Assembly: GCF_000350225.1 (NCBI RefSeq)
Contig: NW_005179369.1
Coordinates: 1-53,507 of the forward strand
Direction of reading: 5' to 3'
Source: Chondrus crispus
Lineage: Eukaryota; Rhodophyta; Florideophyceae; Gigartinales; Gigartinaceae
Length of the DNA stretch: 53,507 bases
The notes beneath the pieces were generated by a model that saw only the letters and a program-made list of their open reading frames with translations, did not search any database and had not been told where the DNA came from. Of this stretch, positions 9,271 to 20,324 are shown piece after piece. Both the position numbers and the translations under genes were made by a program. The number at the start of each line of letters is the position of its first letter. Within the stretch, counting starts at the first letter, position 1.

Positions 9271-11245
9271 TTGACTTCATCCAAATGTGATGGGGAGTCG
9301 TGTTAACTGGCAAAGCCCGTGAAGTAACTCGATTGCGTACATATACTGCAGTGGCAAGAGCCTCTGCCCAGAATCGTTTACTGACCTGTTTATGAGAAAG
9401 CATGGAACGGACAAGATCAATCAAGGTTCGATTTAAACGTTCAGCAACACCGTTTTGTTCAGGTGTGTAGGCAGTGGTGAGCTGGTGCTGTGTACCGTTT
9501 GAATCCAAATATGACTTGAATTCTGTCGACAAGTACTCTCCCCCTCGATCAGTGCGAAGCACCTTCACTTTGCGACCAGTGTGCGTTTGGGCAAACTGTT
9601 CATACAACTTGTATTTTGCAAAGGCCTCAGATTTATTTCGCATCGTGTACACAACAACCCAGTTCGAGTGATCATCTACAAATGTAATGAAGTATCTCGA
9701 ACCACCAATGGACTGTACTTCGAGCGGACCGCAAACGTCAGAATGTACCAAGTCAAGACAGTTCTGTGCTCGAGACGATGATCGCTGTTTCGGGATTACT
9801 GATCGCGTTGCTTTGCCGAACACACACGCAGGACAAACGAGAGAGTGATTGTCAGACTTTCGATTCATTGCTCTGATCACATCGCTTTGACGAACATTGA
9901 TACCACTTACCACATTATTGTGAATCATTGATGCGATTCCTTGTACGTTAACATGGGCCATTCGTTCATGTAGCGTCTGCAAGGTAACTACATGAGCAGA
10001 GAAAGTTTCATTCATGACATCAAGTATGAATAAATCCCCAACTTGACTAGCTGTGGCAACTAGAGTTGGTCCTGCAGTAACGATGCATTTGTCTTTTTCA
10101 AATGACACTTGCAAGCCCTTTGAAACGATTTGGCTAACAGACAGAAGCGAGTATCCGAAATCAGGGACATGCAAAACGTTGGACAATTTGCAAGGATGTG
10201 GACTACCATTGACGTTCAACATGAATTCTACCTCACCACGACCAGCGACATTGGCTCTAGCCTTCGTGCCCATCTCGACTGATCCAGATTGCATCTCTTC
10301 ATAAGTAACGAACAAAGAGCGATCAAATGTAATGTGGGCACTGCAACCGGAATCCACAAGCCATGACCCTGCGTTCACTGCCTTCTTTTCGGGAGAAGAA
10401 GTCGAAAGCAGGCATGTAAAGTCGCTTTCAGCAAAGGCAGCAGTAGAAGTTTCATCTCGAGATACGAATGCACTTGGCTTCATGCCGGGGTTGCGGGACC
10501 GGAACCTGTCTGGCGGTGCTGGTCGGCGCCCATTCACATCCTTGCCCCAGCAACGTGCTGCGGTGTGTCCATGTCGATTACAGTTCGTACATCTCATATC
10601 ACGTCGAATAGGCATGCGATTGACAAGTGCAGGTGCGTGGGGTGAAGTAGTAGAAGCGGTCTTCATGCTCTCTCGTTGTTCCTCTTGCAGCAGACGACTC
10701 TTCACAAAATCGAGTCCAAACACTTTATCCTCATTGCCAAGTGCGTCAAGTGCAACAATCAAGTTATCGAATCGTGGAGGCAAGCCATTCAACACAGCCA
10801 TTGCAATTTCTTTATCGTCAATCTCAACACTCATTGACTGCAATCTGGCAGCAAGTTGCTTCACACGATTGATGAACACGAGCACTTTCTCGGATGGGAG
10901 CATGGAAACAGTGTAAAAGTCGCGACGGGCGGAAAGTTTGTTGAGCAAAGTGTGACGCTCAAACACATTCAGAATCGCCTCCCATGTCTCTTTCGCACTG
11001 CTACACCCTCGCACATGTTGCAAGTAGTCATCAGAAAGCGTGAGTCCGATGACTGCCTTTGCTTTCGCATCACCACGAATCCACTTCCTGCGATCATCTG
11101 ACGTCGCATTTTCCGATATATCATCAAAAACGTATTGATCGACATCTCGGAGAGCAAGCAGTAGCTCGATTTTCTGCTTCCAGATGTAAAAGTTAGATGC
11201 GGTCAGCTTCTCGATTCTGACCGATCCAGAGCTTTGGTCATCCAT
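9224..11245 (-). pseudogene. copia-1C gag-pol, truncated in integrase by LTR2
   Basis: The frame is open from the ATG at 11245 through Gag, CCHC knuckle, protease and the integrase core, including the D,D,E triad. At 9270/9271 it runs into the LTR2 terminus. About 16 LTR-encoded residues follow before a stop at 9224. RT and RNase H are absent: the sequence equivalent to 3287-5420 of B is missing from this side. The junction falls exactly on the LTR end, so an integration event rather than random deletion made it. Confidence 0.9.
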
Positions 11246-12455
11246 TTCGCCGAATGGATGTACCCTTCGAGTATACAAGGTCTTCCGTCCCGGGATCCCA
11301 AGCCGTTAACCGATAGTCAACACAATGGCAAGCCCACCCGTATAGGAAGTTTGTAGCGATTACTCGGAAACGTTCTTGGTGCTTGTTCCCGGCGGAGTGG
11401 AACAAGCGTATTCTTCTTAAAAATGCCTTAGGGCGCTACCCCTATATGTCGGCCAGTGCCGGTCTTTCGACTGTGAACTAAATCAAACGTGCCACGAGTA
11501 AGCACAACAACTTTGCCTGTAGACGAACCAGGACTTTTGGTTTCTACCGCCAACGGTCCCTGCAACCTAAATCGGCTTGTCCAAACTTGATACGGTACTG
11601 CCTCAGAGGGTCTCCCACAACACAAGAATGAAACTGCCTTCGTCGTACTCGTGTGATTTGTTCACAATCACTCCTTGGGTCACCCTCTTCCGTGCGAACT
11701 TAATCAAGGTACGCGACCTTATACACGTATAGTGAGAGGTTCAGTGTTTAGGCACGTATTCTCTTCACCCAGGGGACCGAAGTCGTACCTATAGGGCTAA
11801 TACCGAGAGCGTTACCCACACCGCCGACGCACCTCCCGAAGGCAGAGTGCGGATCGACTAGACCAGTACACTGTGATCCTCCCCGAGGATCAGAAATTCG
11901 TCTCTCGACGATTCTTGGTCGGACCCTCGCTCAAGTCAGATTTCCAATGGCACCAGCCTTTCACCAAGAGCGAGGGTATGTTCCACTGAGGATTTGGCAG
12001 TGCGTTGGCCACTAGGGACTTTCTTCCTCCCGACTAGCGGAAGGCTCACCCACAGCTCACACAACGACTGCCACGACAAAGCAAAAAAACTGAGAACTGA
12101 CGGACCACTGAGGATTTGGCAGTGCGTTGGCCACTAGGGACTTTCTTCCTCCCGACAAGCGGAAGGCTCACCCACAGCTCACACAACGACTGCCACGACA
12201 AAGCTGCAAGACCACAAAGTTGATTTCCAAAAACTGGGAACTGACGGACCACCAAACTGAAAAATCGGCTGAAACGGTGCTGAAAACGACGGCGAAAACT
12301 GAAAAAACTGAAAAACCAAACTCGAAAGCGGAGACTGAAACTGATACCTTCTTCTTCTGCTTGACGAGCTGAACAAACTGATACTTGAACGACGGCGAAA
12401 CTCGAACTTGAACCAAAACGAAGAAGACGATCAGCGTTGAACTGGGCCCATAACC
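11246..12455 (-). other. copia-1C untranslated leader
   Basis: Same layout as in A and B: identical block at 11292-11341, ORF remnant at 11428-11625, 121/122-bp tandem units starting at 11983 and 12105, and PBS GGTTATGGGCCCAG (sense) at 12442-12455. Confidence 0.75.
11428..11625 (-). pseudogene. 65-codon leader ORF remnant, copy C
   Basis: Homologous to 1521-1718, with a few substitutions (for example LAVET for FAVVT). See the first copy. Confidence 0.35.
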
Positions 12456-13266
12456 TATAGAAAGGTCAGCGGGGCAGAAGGAAGAAGGATGGTTGAAGGT
12501 TGCTGGTGGTTGACGGGAAAAGAAGTTGATGCCATTTTACTCTTGGTCGCCAACTATTGGCGCTACTTATACTCTTCGAACTACATACAATACGAGCCAT
12601 TAGGGCTGGTCACGTGACTCTCCTTCTTGCACTGGTTGATAATCAAGTGACTCTCCCTGTTGCACTCTCGGTTGATAATCAAGTGACTCTCCTACTTCCA
12701 CTCTCCGTTGATAATCAAATGACTCTCCTTCTTGCACTCTCGGTTGATAATCAAGTGACTCTCCTACTTCCACTCTCCGTTGATAATCAAATGACTCTCC
12801 TTCTTGCACTCTCGGTTGATAATCAAGTGACTCTCCTACTTCCACTCTCCGTTGATAATCAAATGACTCTCCTTCTTGCACTCTCTCTTGCTAATAATTT
12901 GGGACCGTTTGAGAGTCAATAATATCTGAATGTATTGTACTGTAGATTACAGATTTTACACTACGATTAATAACCACTGTGGCACATACGTCATACGTGT
13001 CACACACGTGTCAAATCGAGAAAAATGAAACATGTTCAGAATGTACTGTAGAGTGCCACGGGGTACATAGCTTACACGTGTCAACACCAAAATTGAAACA
13101 TGCTCGGAAATGATAGGAAAGTGCAACCGTGTACAAATATAACACGTGTCCACCTTGAAGACCAAACATCCTGAGAATGCTCTTGCAAGCATTTTAGGTT
13201 TCGTCGACGTACACGTGTAATATCTGTCAGGCTTGGAGCTTAGCATGTGGTCGAAGATTTCCAACA
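12456..13266 (-). repeat. copia-1 LTR3 (811 bp), 5' LTR of C
   Basis: The longest of the three LTRs because it carries seven 36-bp units (12635-12886), exactly two more (72 bp) than LTR1. TATA box at 12564-12571. Its sense start, TGTTGGAAATC, ends at 13266, next to gypsy-1 sequence. ATCTT at 13267-13271 is the candidate outer target duplication. Confidence 0.9.
12635..12886 (-). repeat. U3 tandem repeats, 7 x 36 bp (LTR3)
   Basis: Seven 36-bp units, each with TGACTC, alternating between two variants. Copy number differs from LTR1 (five) and LTR2 (three). Confidence 0.8.
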
Positions 13267-13793
13267 ATCTTCCGACGGAGACTGTTGTAACGACGTCTCC
13301 CTCGAAGAGCTCCGTCGTGTTACGAGCCAGTGTTGGTGCCATCGGCCTCGGTTGCGACCGATCCGGTGTAGGTCTTTCGAGCCATCGGGCGGCACAGTTG
13401 ACGTAGCGCTGCTACTTTCATTTCATCCCGTCGGGCTGCGTTGCGACGCCCCCGTCGAAGGCCTTGTCGCGTTACAAGGTGTCGAAGAAGCTCAACGAGC
13501 ATTGGCCTTACAACCCAGTGGAACCGGGGTATCTACGTACGCGCCCCACCCCACACTCGTCGAGCAGTTCTCTTCGCAAGTCTCTACCACACCGATCCCG
13601 GGCCAGGCTATTTCTCTGCGCTCCCCCCATCAGGGATCTGAGCTACTACGAGTCGCAAGCTCGTTTAAACGTAGAAGGGAGAGTCGGACACTCCGTAGCG
13701 CTGTGCCACCGGCAGTTCTTCTTTTTGTTGCTGTTATTGTTTTTGCTGGACCATCGGACCGCGGTCTCTGCCCGACAGACGCATTGCACTACA
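13267..13793 (+). repeat. gypsy-1 5' LTR, 3' part only
   Basis: Assigned by position. It lies between the copia-1 array and a TGG-type PBS whose sequence matches that of gypsy-2. It ends CACTACA, like the gypsy-2 LTR end GCTACA. Internal short repeats of the type GTCGTGTTACGAG and GTCGCGTTACAAG are visible. The upstream part of the LTR was displaced by the copia-1 insertion, and no second copy is present to confirm the boundaries. ORFs overlapping it look like chance frames. Confidence 0.55.
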
Positions 13794-13796
13794 AAA

Positions 13797-13813
13797 GTGG
13801 TCTCCCGACATAG
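13797..13813 (+). promoter_or_regulatory. gypsy-1 primer-binding site
   Basis: GTGGTCTCCCGACATAG differs at one position from the gypsy-2 PBS (sense GTGGTCTCCCGACCTAG). TGG at the start fits priming by the CCA end of a tRNA. I could not match it to a specific tRNA. A second degenerate copy follows about 30 nt later (GGAGACCCGACCTAG). Confidence 0.6.
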
Positions 13814-13962
13814 AAACTTTGCGTACTGGAGACCCGACCTAGAAACTGCGTAAGCTGAAACGAACTACAGGAGTTTTCTCGGCGACGTAAGTTTATTCAG
13901 GTGCTGTAGCGTTTTCTATTTTTTTCTTTGTGTTAAGTTAGATTCCTTTTTTGAATCGAACC

Positions 13963-16269
13963 ATGTCAACAAGCGCACCCGGGACGTCGGTCCCGGGGCG
14001 AGTAGAAGCGGTTCGGCACGAGCGTCGAGGATCCCGAGGGGTCCTCGCACCCGGAGCCAGGCCAATACGGCCACGGACTCCGGAGATCAAGAAATCCCGA
14101 CGGGGATAGCCGCCGACAAGACTGACCTCGACGAGAAGTTGGAGAAGATGAGCAGCGAAATTCGCGAAGAAGCGAAGAAAAATCTCGAGGCTGAATTAGC
14201 TCTCGTCCGGAAGCAACTAGAGTTGCAAGCATCCGAGTTCCACACCGTTTTAGGAGAGCTATCGGCTCGAGTGGATCTCGTCGAGAAGGAGCGAGGAGAT
14301 GCGACCGACGGTCTGGAGCCGGAGGTCCTAGCCTCGTTGAAAATTTCGGTCCAGGACGCGAGGCGCGACGCGAATCAAGCCTTGGAGTCCTTAGGAAAAT
14401 TTAGAACAAGCGTCGATGACCGATTCGATCGCGCCGCGCAACGTCTCAAGGACCTCGAGCAGGCCGCGGATCAAGCTCCGCAAGGATCGGACAACGAGCC
14501 GCTCACTTCGGGTAGAGAGGGCGACCGTCGGTCGAAGAAGGACAAGCCCGCTCGGCAGCGGAGTTCCAAGTCGAAGCCCTCGAAGAAGGACAAGCGACGT
14601 GCAAGCAAGGGTCACTGTAGTGACGATCCGGAGAACCGCGACTCACAGTCGGAGTCGCTTGGCCCCTCTGAAGATGGTAACGGCGGTTCGTCGAACCATT
14701 CGGGCGATTCCGAACGCCGTTCAAAAGACGGAAACGGAATTTCGTCAAGCAAGAAAATTTCCTCCAGACGAGGCGGAGTCACTTCGTCCGCCTCGCGGAG
14801 AGACAAGGACGCGGAGCCCGAAGATGTCGCAACGCGGCGCGGGCCGCGATGGGAGGAGTTGGAGGAGCTGAATCCGACCAACTACCTCTTCAAGAAGTTA
14901 CTTTCGAACCGAACGTATCGCTTGCGGAACCCGCAGACATATTTGTCAAGTTCCCGGGCGGACCGCCGTACGAAAAATCAGGAGAGATATTCCGCCTAAG
15001 GTGAAGAAGGACAACACGTTCACAGGTGAAGACGGGGTCCTTGTGTTGGATTTTTTGGCAAAATTAGTTCAGGAGTTCGATACTCAAGAAATGAACGAGG
15101 GGCAAGCGATCCGCCTGTTGCCTGAATTTTTAAGCGGCATCGCCTTGAGACAATACACTTCGGTGTCTCAGACGGCGGGGGCCCATCACGGAAAGATATC
15201 CGTTTGGCCGGAGGCCGTACAGTGGTTGTTGAGGAGTTTCGCAACCGACGAGGCGATCCGTCAAGCCGTGCTCGCATTGCGAGAAGTTCAGCAAAGACCG
15301 TCTGAAGACGAGATGGAATTTTATATCCGTCTGACGGACGCAAGCAATCGATGTGGAAACGTATATTCGATGGAAGAACAGATGACGATGTTTATTGAAG
15401 GACTCGATTCGAGTATCAAGCCGATGGTATCTCAATACCGACAAGACAATCGGGACGTTTCGTTTTTGAGACTAGTTAATTACGCGAAGGCGCATGGCTC
15501 GGCGAGCCGCGCTAAGGACAATAAGACCAAGAAGGTCACGATTCAGACGCCGTCGACGATCAGGGCGGGTAAGAAGCCGAGGGCTTCTTATCCCGGTCGC
15601 AAAAGTCACGCCGCCGTCCATTTGGCCGAGTCCATTTCCGCGTCCGATGAGCGCGGTGCGCACGGAGACAGCGAAAGTCAGTACGAAGGAGCATTAGTAG
15701 CCGAAGACAATTTTATTGAGCCATCGGAGGGCTACGGACACGAGGACTACGGGGTAAGCGGGTCGTCAACTCTACCGACGCCGACGTACACGACGGAGTC
15801 TTTTTCAGAGCCCACGGATCCCGTGGTGACGTTCCGGGGGCGCGGCCACACGCCGGCGCCGCGCATTCCGATGGAAGACAAGGGTACGACGTTTCGAAGG
15901 CCAGGCTGGATGGGGAGGCCGCAACATCAAGGAAGGCCGCCGGCCCGTGGAGGACCTAGGCCGCAATATCCCGTCAAGAAGCACGGATTGGTGTGCTATC
16001 ATTGTTATGAAAAGGGGCACGCCGCACCAACGTGCATACTTTCCCTCCGGAAAATGCATCGAGTTTTGGAAAATTATGAGGCGTTGTCTCCGATGGAGAG
16101 GTTAGGAATACCATCGACGAGCTACCTGAGGGTCAAGAATTGGTTCGATTCGCAGACGGCGAGCACGCCGAGTGCTTCAACGCCGAGGTCGAACCAACCC
16201 TTCAGAGGGCCCACCGCGGGGCCCGCGCCGTCGGATGTGAGAAGGATCCCGCAGCGGCAGGAAAACTAG
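13963..16269 (+). pseudogene. gypsy-1 gag (frameshifted)
   Basis: A Ty3-type Gag broken into three frames. The ATG at 13963 (MSTSAPGTSV) opens a frame that soon stops. The body continues in another frame (about 14000-14950) with a coiled-coil-like segment (EKMSSEIREEAKKNLEAEL) and a long Ser/Lys/Arg-rich tract. It passes briefly through a third frame (FVKFPGGPPYEKSG near 14945) and then continues from about 14985 to 16269 with the retrotransposon-gag domain and one knuckle, CYHCYEKGHAAPTC. The final stop is TAG at 16267. Just before it lies GGAAAAC, followed after about 14 nt by a hairpin (TCTCGC/GCGAGA), which may once have directed -1 frameshifting into pol. Confidence 0.85.
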
Positions 16270-17015
16270 AGAGGGGAATCTCGCATGAGTCGCGAGAGGC
16301 ACAGGGTCGACGTACTGTGCCCGGGGCTCAGCCCCGTTCCCCGTCTCTAAAGGAAAAATCAGGACTCGAGGAGGAGGTTGTTGGATTGGTGGATAAGCCC
16401 AAAGGGTCAGCTCAAGTCAAAAACATTTTGAGCCGAGCCCGAGATCATCCGCTGGAAGAAGATCGAAGACCCTGGTACAGCGTTAAGCGAAGGGAGTGTC
16501 CCGAGAAGATTTTGGTTCTTGCGCGAAAAAACTACAAAGTTTACGCGGACATCGGACCCACAATCGGATTGATGAGCCGGGTGTTGTCTGTTTTAGACAC
16601 CGGCGCGGGACCTAACCTTGTGCGAAAATCGGAACTCCCAGCTGGAATGGAAGCTCTAGTGTCCTACGCACCGACCCAAGACATTGGCGACGCGAGCAAT
16701 AGGCCACTCCGGACTCTCGGCACGATTAGAATGCCTGTGAGGCTTGGAAAATTTGTGGCCGCAGCCGAGTTTATTGTATGCGAAAAACTGGCAGTCCCGC
16801 TAATTCTAGGCGCGGACTACTGTGACCGGTTGGTGGAAGCCATTTATCCAAGGAAGAAAACGGTTGAGTTGGCGGATTTCTCGGAGGTTCCGATAGTTAG
16901 GCGGTTCTCGACGAGAAAAGGGAAGAAGAATCTCGTCGCGGGAGAGGACGAGAATGATGAAAAGGGGGAGCGAATTTCCCCTAAGGTAAAAGTGGCAAGA
17001 GCCACAACGGGTTGA
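16140..17015 (+). pseudogene. gypsy-1 protease region of pol
   Basis: This frame is -1 relative to gag and overlaps it by 130 nt, as expected for a gag-pol frameshift. It contains the retropepsin active site SVLDTGAGPNLV and, about 65 residues later, the flap-distal motif VPLILGADYC. The frame ends at 17015 instead of continuing to RT. Alignment by eye with gypsy-2 suggests that a stretch of about 20 codons plus a frame was lost here (gypsy-2 keeps VTTAGRGLVFLEPKPSLQ). Confidence 0.85.
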
Positions 17016-19366
17016 CGTGCACGAATGGTGTCGTTCAGGTTGAGCCTGACAGGCCATTTCGTTTACTCGTTGCGAATTTTAGGACGTACCCTGTCAGGGT
17101 GCAAAAAGGCCAAGTGGTGGCAGAATTATTACCGCACCCGAGAGCCGCGCTCGAGAGCAAAACCACCATTGGTGAAGTTCTCGGAATTCAAGAAAGGAAG
17201 AAGGAAAATTTTCCTAATTCCACCAAGACGCCTACGGGCGAGGCAAGATGCGAACCGTCGGATCAAGATCGCGAGGACCAGCCAGAAGAACGGTTGGCAG
17301 GGCTCTCCGCGTCGGCAGCTACGAAGCCGCAACGCAGGATTGAGCCGCCACCGCCGGACGTGGAGGACCTCGACCTGAGCCATGTGCGGGAACGGCTGCG
17401 CGAGCGGTTCCGTTCGATGTTGAAGAAGTACTCAAGGATGTCGGATGGGACGCTTGGCGAAATTAATACCACAGTCCATCGGATCGAGTTGATCCCCGAG
17501 ACTCGTCCCATCGCACAAGCCCCGTATCGGGCCGGGACTAAAGCCCGCGAAGTAGAAGATGCAGAGGTGCAGAAGATGTTGAAGGCAGGAGTGATAGAAC
17601 CAGCGCAGTCAGAATGGGCGTCGCCCGTGTTGTTGGTGCCCAAGCCGGACGGGTCAATGCGTTTTTGCGTAGACTACCGCAGGTTGAACGCAGTGACGGT
17701 GAAGGACACGTACCCCTTACCGCGTATGGATGAGTGTCTAGACTCGCTTGGTGACACCAAGGTTTTCTCCGCGTTGGACGCGATCTCGGGATATTGGCAG
17801 ATGCCTATCTCTGAGCGCGACCGCGACAAGACCGCATTTTCGTGTCACTCAGGACTGTATCGCTTCTCAAGAATGCCCTTCGGGCTAACTAACGCGCCAG
17901 CGACGTTCCAGAGAGCAATGGATATTCTGCTCTCTCCGTTCCGTTGGAAGTGCTGTTTGGTGTATCTGGACGACATAATAATTTTTAGCAAGTCGTGGGA
18001 GGAGCACATCGTGCACGTGGATGAAATACTTTCTGTGTTGGAGAAGGCAGGTGTGAAGCTCAAGCTTCGCAAGTGTGAATTTTTCGTCGAAAAGATCAAG
18101 TACCTGGGCCATGTCGTTCGGCCAGGTACATTGGAATTGGACGCTGCGGGAACCGTCGCATTGGAACAACTGAGGTACCCTCAAACGCAGACCCAGCTCA
18201 GGAGCTTCTTGGGACTTTGTAATGTCTACCGCAGATTCGTTCCGCATTATGCGAAAATCGCGCATCCGCTCAATCAACTGTTGAAGAAGGGACAACCGGT
18301 CCAGTTGGAAGGATTCGACGAACCGTGCAAGAAAGCTTTTCATAAGCTCAAGGACGCCATCTTGGCACCGCCGGTGTTGGCGCTGCCGAAGAAGGACCTA
18401 CCCTACTCGGTAGATACCGATGCAAGCGACTACCAAATAGGCGTTGCACTATTTCAAACACACCCGGATGCGCAACGCAAACCCATCGGGTTCTTTTCAA
18501 GAACGTTAGCCGCAGCCGAGAGAAACTGTTCTGTATCAGAAAAAGAATGTCTAGCCGTAATTTGGGCCGTACAGACTTTAAGACCATATCGATATGGCGA
18601 GCACTTCATTGTGCATACCGACCATGCCTCATTGAGGTGGTTGATGAACGTAACCGACCCCAGCGGGAGATTAATCCGATGGAGGCTACGCCTCTCGGAA
18701 ATCGATTTTGAGATCAAGTACAAAAAGGGAAAGGCTAACAGCCAGGCGCACGCTTTGTCAAGGTTGCGAACCGCAGGAGAAACCGTCGACGAAATCGACG
18801 ACGAAATCCCATGCTTTATGGCCGAACCGGCCGAGGGTACAGTGGAGGACGAGGAAAGTTTTGAAGCGGCAGACAACATCCTCGCTCTTGAGGGGGGGAC
18901 CGCCCCTGATCGCCTCGATCAATTCCAAGCTGTCACTCCGGAGGAGCTCATTCGCGAGCAAGCCGTCGACCCCTTCTGCAACCGCATCAGGGAAGAAATG
19001 GAAGCCGGAAAGGTGAAAACGTTCAGCACGGAGACCGAGGAACTCGAAGGAACTCTATGCCGTACCGCGGCGGAGTTTGTACAAGTGGTAATACCACAAT
19101 CGTTAAGGGACCGCGTCCTAGGGTTGAGCCACTACGCAAAATTGGCAGGCCACCCGGGAGGCAGGAAACTTTACAAGACTTTGAGAAGATATTTTTATTG
19201 GCCTACGATGGCCCTAGACTGCTATGCAGTCGCGAAGAATTGTGCGGCATGTGCGCGGGAAAGGGTGAAGTTTAGAAAAAAACACGAAGGAAATGAAGCT
19301 GTTCACCCCCAAAGCTCCGCTGGAATTTGTCGCCATCGACATCCTCGGCGAGCTAATTACAACTAA
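17012..19366 (+). pseudogene. gypsy-1 RT, RNase H and integrase zinc finger
   Basis: This open frame encodes the Ty3-type RT: EWASPVLLVPKPDGSMRFCV, LPRMDECLDSL, SALDAISGYWQMP, FGLTNAPATFQ and the catalytic VYLDDIIIF. RNase H follows (VDTDASDYQIG, SEKECLAVIWA, HTDHASLRWLM), then the integrase HHCC finger (HYAKLAGHPG to CAACAR). No ATG starts it; it enters from the protease frame. It loses frame after a run of seven A's near 19277, where six would restore the reading into the integrase core. That is either a real indel or a homopolymer sequencing error. Confidence 0.9.
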
Positions 19367-19594
19367 GCGAGGAAATCGGTATATTCTCGTGATCAGCGAT
19401 CGATACTCGAAACTGGTACGAACCGTACCGTTGAAGAAGATATCAGCTGCGCACATCGCACAAGCCTTCGTTCACCATTGGGTATTCGTGTACGGACCGC
19501 CGGTCAAGCTGCTGTCCGACAATGGAACACAGTTCACGGCCCGGTTCTTTCAGAACGTCTGTCGAATTCTCGGCATCCGCAATGTGTTCACGAC
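19293..19594 (+). pseudogene. gypsy-1 integrase core, first part
   Basis: This is the integrase catalytic core up to the gypsy-2 insertion. It carries the first Asp (FVAIDILGEL) and the second Asp (LLSDNGTQF), and breaks inside the segment before the catalytic Glu. The codon ACT is split by the insertion after ACGAC. Reading resumes at 42322 with the ACGAC repeat removed. Confidence 0.9.
19590..19594 (+). repeat. Target site duplication ACGAC (left) of gypsy-2
   Basis: ACGAC immediately precedes the gypsy-2 LTR start TGTAGC and is repeated at 42317-42321 after its end CTACA. The duplication interrupts the gypsy-1 integrase. Confidence 0.95.
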
Positions 19595-20265
19595 TGTAGC
19601 ATAAACACCCCCAACGGAGAGGGGTGTATGCACAGCTCGACGTAGACCCCGTCCGAACGGGAAGACGGGGGTGAAGCGGGACACCAGCTAACGGCACCGG
19701 GCAGCGGGCCCGGGTAGCGTGGTAGAGCGGGAACGGGGAGGACGCCGGTACGCGCGAGCGGTTCGACGCCTCCACGCCCCGGCGCGGTACTGGGTAACGA
19801 TCCAGTACCGACGGGCGGAGGCGGAGCCGGCTCGTGGGCGTACCGCGTGCGTCCTCAACCCGCGCTCGGTGCCGCTCTAAGGTAGTTAGCGAACGCTACC
19901 TTAGAATAAGCGGGAAGTCGGACCTTGACGGTCGGTGGGTGACAAGTCCGTGCTTGTCCTCCTCCACCGCCGCCGGTCCGCTCCATATTTAATGTACATA
20001 ATAACCTATCATAATAGTACAGTACCGATGTACTGTAGCGACGTACTGTAGCGGTCGGTCGACACTGTAATACTGTCAGCCATCGGGGCTGACAGTACAC
20101 GTGTGTGCGCGTTCTTCGGTCCCGCGCGTACACGTGTACACGTGCGTCCCCTGTACTCGGGGATACACGTGGTGGTACTGTAGAGCATCGAGCCCTACAG
20201 TAACCGATCCGGTTCTGAGTTGATCCAATCTAAAATAAAGCCCCAGGGGGGGGGGTTATACTACA
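19595..20265 (-). repeat. gypsy-2 3' LTR (671 bp)
   Basis: On the plus strand it starts TGTAGCATAAAC and ends ATACTACA. It matches 41648-42316 except for two substitutions seen by eye and the length of a G run (10 versus 8). It holds two ACACGTGT sites (20097, 20130), ACACGTGC (20138), repeated GTACTGTA motifs near 20030-20050 and an AATAAA on the plus strand at about 20234. Confidence 0.95.
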
Positions 20266-20300
20266 CGGCCCCCCCCTTAAGCGGGGACGTCCGCGTCCAC
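20266..20300 (-). other. gypsy-2 hairpin plus polypurine tract, LTR-proximal copy
   Basis: In sense a stem-loop GTGGACG-CGGA-CGTCCCC (20283-20300) is followed by TTAA and a run of eight G's (20269-20276), three bases before the 3' LTR. The same 36-bp arrangement, with three differences, ends the pol gene at 32999-33030. The G run is the presumed plus-strand primer. Confidence 0.7.
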
Positions 20301-20324
20301 GGGTGCTTGTAGAGAGGGGACAAC

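Larger units (their letters stand above)
1..13266 (-). mobile_element. copia-1 array: three internal regions and three LTRs of one Ty1/copia family
   Basis: From left to right the array holds internal A (1-2547, only its 5' part), LTR1 (2548-3286), internal B (3287-8604, complete), LTR2 (8605-9270), internal C (9271-12455, lacking the RT/RNase H half) and LTR3 (12456-13266). All are minus sense. Each internal region abuts the LTR on its right with the same primer-binding site, and B abuts LTR1 through a polypurine tract. Region A matches C rather than B at most diagnostic bases, so the array is best explained by B having inserted into C, followed by LTR-to-LTR unequal exchange that duplicated about 9.9 kb. 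The right end abuts gypsy-1 LTR sequence at 13267. The left end lies outside the window, so the outer target duplication cannot be tested. Confidence 0.9.

Noticed and set aside
12635..12886. Regular 36-bp repeats resembling a CRISPR array
   Set aside because: The units are head-to-tail with no spacers and lie in a retrotransposon LTR of a eukaryote.
13247..13853. Three overlapping ORFs in the gypsy-1 LTR remnant
   Set aside because: They cross the copia-1/gypsy-1 junction or the PBS and share no features with known proteins.
14139..16269. Gypsy-1 gag breaks as programmed recoding sites
   Set aside because: Several shifts in different directions within gag, without slippery sequence or structure, indicate decay or sequence error.
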